Made by a program: the position numbers and the translations under genes. A stretch of 64,000 nucleotides of DNA from UBA1447 sp964627535. GTDB taxonomy: Bacteria > Bacillota > Clostridia > Oscillospirales > Acutalibacteraceae. The notes under the pieces were generated by a model, which saw nothing but the letters and a program-made list of their open reading frames with translations, was not told where the DNA came from and did not search any database. Positions within the stretch are counted from its first letter, which is position 1. Each line of letters begins with the position of its first letter. The stretch spans positions 117,362-181,361 of the forward strand of contig CAZVJW010000001.1 of the NCBI GenBank assembly GCA_964627535.1, given 5' to 3'. Positions 62,177 to 64,000 of the stretch are shown piece after piece.

Positions 62177-63895
62177 ATGGCTAAAAACGACAATAGCAAA
62201 AGCAAAGCTGATAAATACCGCGAGGAGAGAAAAGCAAGACTTGCAAAAGCTTCAAAGAAAAGTGCAAGCAAATCGGAAAAGAGTTTAAGAATTCAAAAAA
62301 TCATTCAAAAAACCATTTCTATTGTAATTATTGTTGCTATCGTCGCCGGAATCGGCTGGCAAATTATGGGATTTACCGGTGCAACCCATCGAATTACAAC
62401 CGTTATGAGTGTCGGCAAGGAAAAAATCAGTCTCCGGGATTTTAATTATTATTATATTTTAATGTATAACTACACCAAAAACCAGGACAGTCAGTATGAG
62501 TCACAGTACGGTCAGGATGTTATGGGTTTTGACAGCGCTATTTCTCCCGACGAGCAGGATTCACCTCAAAAAAATGACGCCGGTGAAACTATCACATGGG
62601 CACAATATTTAAGTGACTCCGCAATTGATAGGGCACAGCAATATGAGGCGTTATATAAAGAAGCGCTTGCTGTTGATAAAACAAAATATTCTCTTACGAT
62701 TGATGAACAAAAAACACTTGATGATCAGATAGAATCCATCCGTTCGACAGCGGCAAAGCAAAATTTGTCTATCAACTCTTACTTAAGAGAGTTTTACGGC
62801 AAAGGTATCAGTGAAAAGTTTTTAAGAAATCAGCTTGAAAAGGAAACAATCGTTGCCAGATACAGCGATGATAAAAATACCGAATTCGAGGCAGCCTGGA
62901 CTGATGAAAAAGTTAACGAGGTTTATAATGCCGACAAAGATAGTTATGATGTTGTAAGTCTGCGCGTATTCAGCATTTCCCCAAAAACACTTACCGCTGA
63001 AACAGGAGAGACTTCCGACGCCCTTGCAGCAAGACAAAAAGCCGAGAACGATGCAACAAAAGCCAAAGCAGAATCCATACTCAATAAAATCAATGATGAG
63101 CCGACTTTTATTTCACAGGCAACCGAAAACAAAACTGTTGCTGAAGGCACTGCATATGATGCTGATAGTGAAACCGCAAACTTTTATAAGAGCAAGTCGA
63201 CTCTTGAATCAAGCATTTCAGCCGATGCGGCAACATGGGCATTTGCAGACGGACGTTCTGTCGGTGATAAAAGCGTATTCCAATCCGATAGCGGCGAATC
63301 ATTTGTTGTGTGGGTTAAGACTACACAATACCCGTCAATAACCGTTGATGTAAGGCATATATTACTATCATTTAAGGCTGATACTTCTGACACAACGGAA
63401 GCCACCACTGAAGAAATTGCCGCCGCAAAGCTTAAAGCAGATGACATTTATGCGCAATGGCAGGCAGGCGATAAAACCGAAGACAGCTTCGCCGCACTGG
63501 CAACCGCAAATTCAACAGACACCGGTTCCAAGGAAAAAGGCGGTCTTTACGAGGATGTCGCTGTCGGTTCAATGGTTGCTCCTTTTGAAAACTGGTGTTT
63601 TGACCCTGCAAGAAAACCCGGAGATACCGGTATTGTTAAATCCACTTACGGGTATCATGTGATGTATATGGTTAACAACGATGCGGCCAACTACGCTTAT
63701 TTATCCACAATCCGTACAGATAAAGCAACAGCCGACAATGACAGCTATGTTAAAGCCCTTCTTGCGGATGATAAATACAAAATAACCAAGAACAATAAGA
63801 ATATAACCAATGCTGAAGCTGTTTCGTTGAAAATAATCAACACCTTGATTGAATTGGAAAAATCAAGTTCAAATTCAAATTCGAGTTACTCTTAA
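62177..63895 (+). CDS. Membrane-anchored PrsA-like peptidyl-prolyl isomerase
   Basis: A 572-residue foldase. A Lys-rich cytoplasmic N-terminus (residues 1-42) leads to one helix (TISIVIIVAIVAGIGWQIMG). An extracellular SurA_N-like helical domain follows (about 70-270), then a parvulin domain (about 390-520): VDVRHILLSFKAD, FAALATANSTDTGSKEKGG, and STYGYHVMYMV. It helps secreted proteins fold outside the membrane. The family is usually about 300-350 residues; this one has a long acidic spacer (about 270-390) between the domains. AAAGGATG precedes the ATG. A hairpin follows 21 bases after the stop. Confidence 0.88.
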   Translation: MAKNDNSKSKADKYREERKARLAKASKKSASKSEKSLRIQKIIQKTISIVIIVAIVAGIGWQIMGFTGATHRITTVMSVGKEKISLRDFNYYYILMYNYTKNQDSQYESQYGQDVMGFDSAISPDEQDSPQKNDAGETITWAQYLSDSAIDRAQQYEALYKEALAVDKTKYSLTIDEQKTLDDQIESIRSTAAKQNLSINSYLREFYGKGISEKFLRNQLEKETIVARYSDDKNTEFEAAWTDEKVNEVYNADKDSYDVVSLRVFSISPKTLTAETGETSDALAARQKAENDATKAKAESILNKINDEPTFISQATENKTVAEGTAYDADSETANFYKSKSTLESSISADAATWAFADGRSVGDKSVFQSDSGESFVVWVKTTQYPSITVDVRHILLSFKADTSDTTEATTEEIAAAKLKADDIYAQWQAGDKTEDSFAALATANSTDTGSKEKGGLYEDVAVGSMVAPFENWCFDPARKPGDTGIVKSTYGYHVMYMVNNDAANYAYLSTIRTDKATADNDSYVKALLADDKYKITKNNKNITNAEAVSLKIINTLIELEKSSSNSNSSYS

Positions 63896-63915
63896 ACAAT
63901 TATTATAAGCATAGA

Positions 63916-63947
63916 CCGTTCCCTTCATTTTCCTTCATATGGAACGG
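63916..63947 (+). terminator. Hairpin after the PrsA-like gene
   Basis: CCGTTCC pairs with GGAACGG around an 18-base loop. The bases after it (GGCTGTATC) have no T-run, so function as a terminator is uncertain. The last 50 bases of the window show no gene start I can support. Confidence 0.4.
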
Positions 63948-64000
63948 GGCTGTATCAAAAGTCAGCCTGAAAAAAAGTAAAAAAAAGAAGCAGGGATATG

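Overview
The window looks like chromosome of a low-GC, Gram-positive anaerobe of the class Clostridia, probably Oscillospirales/Ruminococcaceae-like (inference). The reasons are the conserved order Asp23 - nusB - TsaD-like - xseA - xseB - ispA - dxs - tlyA - nadK - argR - recN, a T-box leader on tyrS, a glmS ribozyme, a CIRCE-controlled small heat-shock gene, a B12-dependent ribonucleotide reductase, BspA-type surface proteins and an AgrC/AgrA-type two-component system. No rRNA, tRNA, phage, CRISPR array or transposase gene was seen.

Layout. 1-3.1 kb: 3' end of nrdJ and a DUF4838 protein. 3.5-13.5 kb (minus): a dockerin-tailed BspA-like repeat protein, a DUF4474 protein, a sugar:cation symporter with a very long cytoplasmic tail, a SurA_N-like lipoprotein, a secreted beta-helix protein and a small membrane protein. 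13.8-17.8 kb (plus): a two-gene sodium:solute symporter operon, a membrane-anchored protein of unknown function and an AT-rich lipoprotein that may be foreign. 18-30.4 kb (minus): tyrS with its T-box, a sugar isomerase-like gene, then the housekeeping run from recN back to the Asp23 gene. 30.6-38.5 kb (plus): YfhO, glmS ribozyme and frameshifted glmS, guaA, hsp20. 38.7-43.5 kb (minus): a glycosidase-like protein and two tandem secreted metallophosphoesterases. 43.7-52.4 kb (minus): four membrane or surface genes, including a giant BspA/FN3 protein split by an in-frame TGA. 52.8-55.3 kb: a Cro/C1-type regulator and a LytTR/GHKL pair. 55.5-64 kb: uvrA-uvrB-pyrE (minus), then an RluA-type pseudouridine synthase with an apparent CTG start and a PrsA-like foldase (plus).

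The most notable signal is a dispersed family of short palindromic elements, seven copies in 64 kb. Each has TACTAAT-type inverted ends and is flanked by an exact 3-bp duplication of the form TNA (TTA, TGA, TCA or TAA). Four copies are 99-101 bp, two are 133 bp because a 30-bp mini-palindrome of the same design is nested inside them with its own TNA duplication, and one is a divergent 156-bp version. They look like non-autonomous transposable elements (MITEs). All seven sit at or after the ends of genes. In two cases the duplicated trinucleotide is the stop codon itself, and between ispA and dxs it also rebuilds the next gene's Shine-Dalgarno sequence, so the insertion leaves both genes intact. 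A TNA target naturally includes TAA and TGA, which suggests a way for such an element to spread harmlessly through gene ends.

Two genes are broken as written: glmS by one extra T in a T-run near its 3' end, and the giant surface protein by TGA where its repeat family has a conserved Trp. Both should be checked against reads before biological meaning is given to them. Family names and domain limits were assigned by reading the sequence without database searches.
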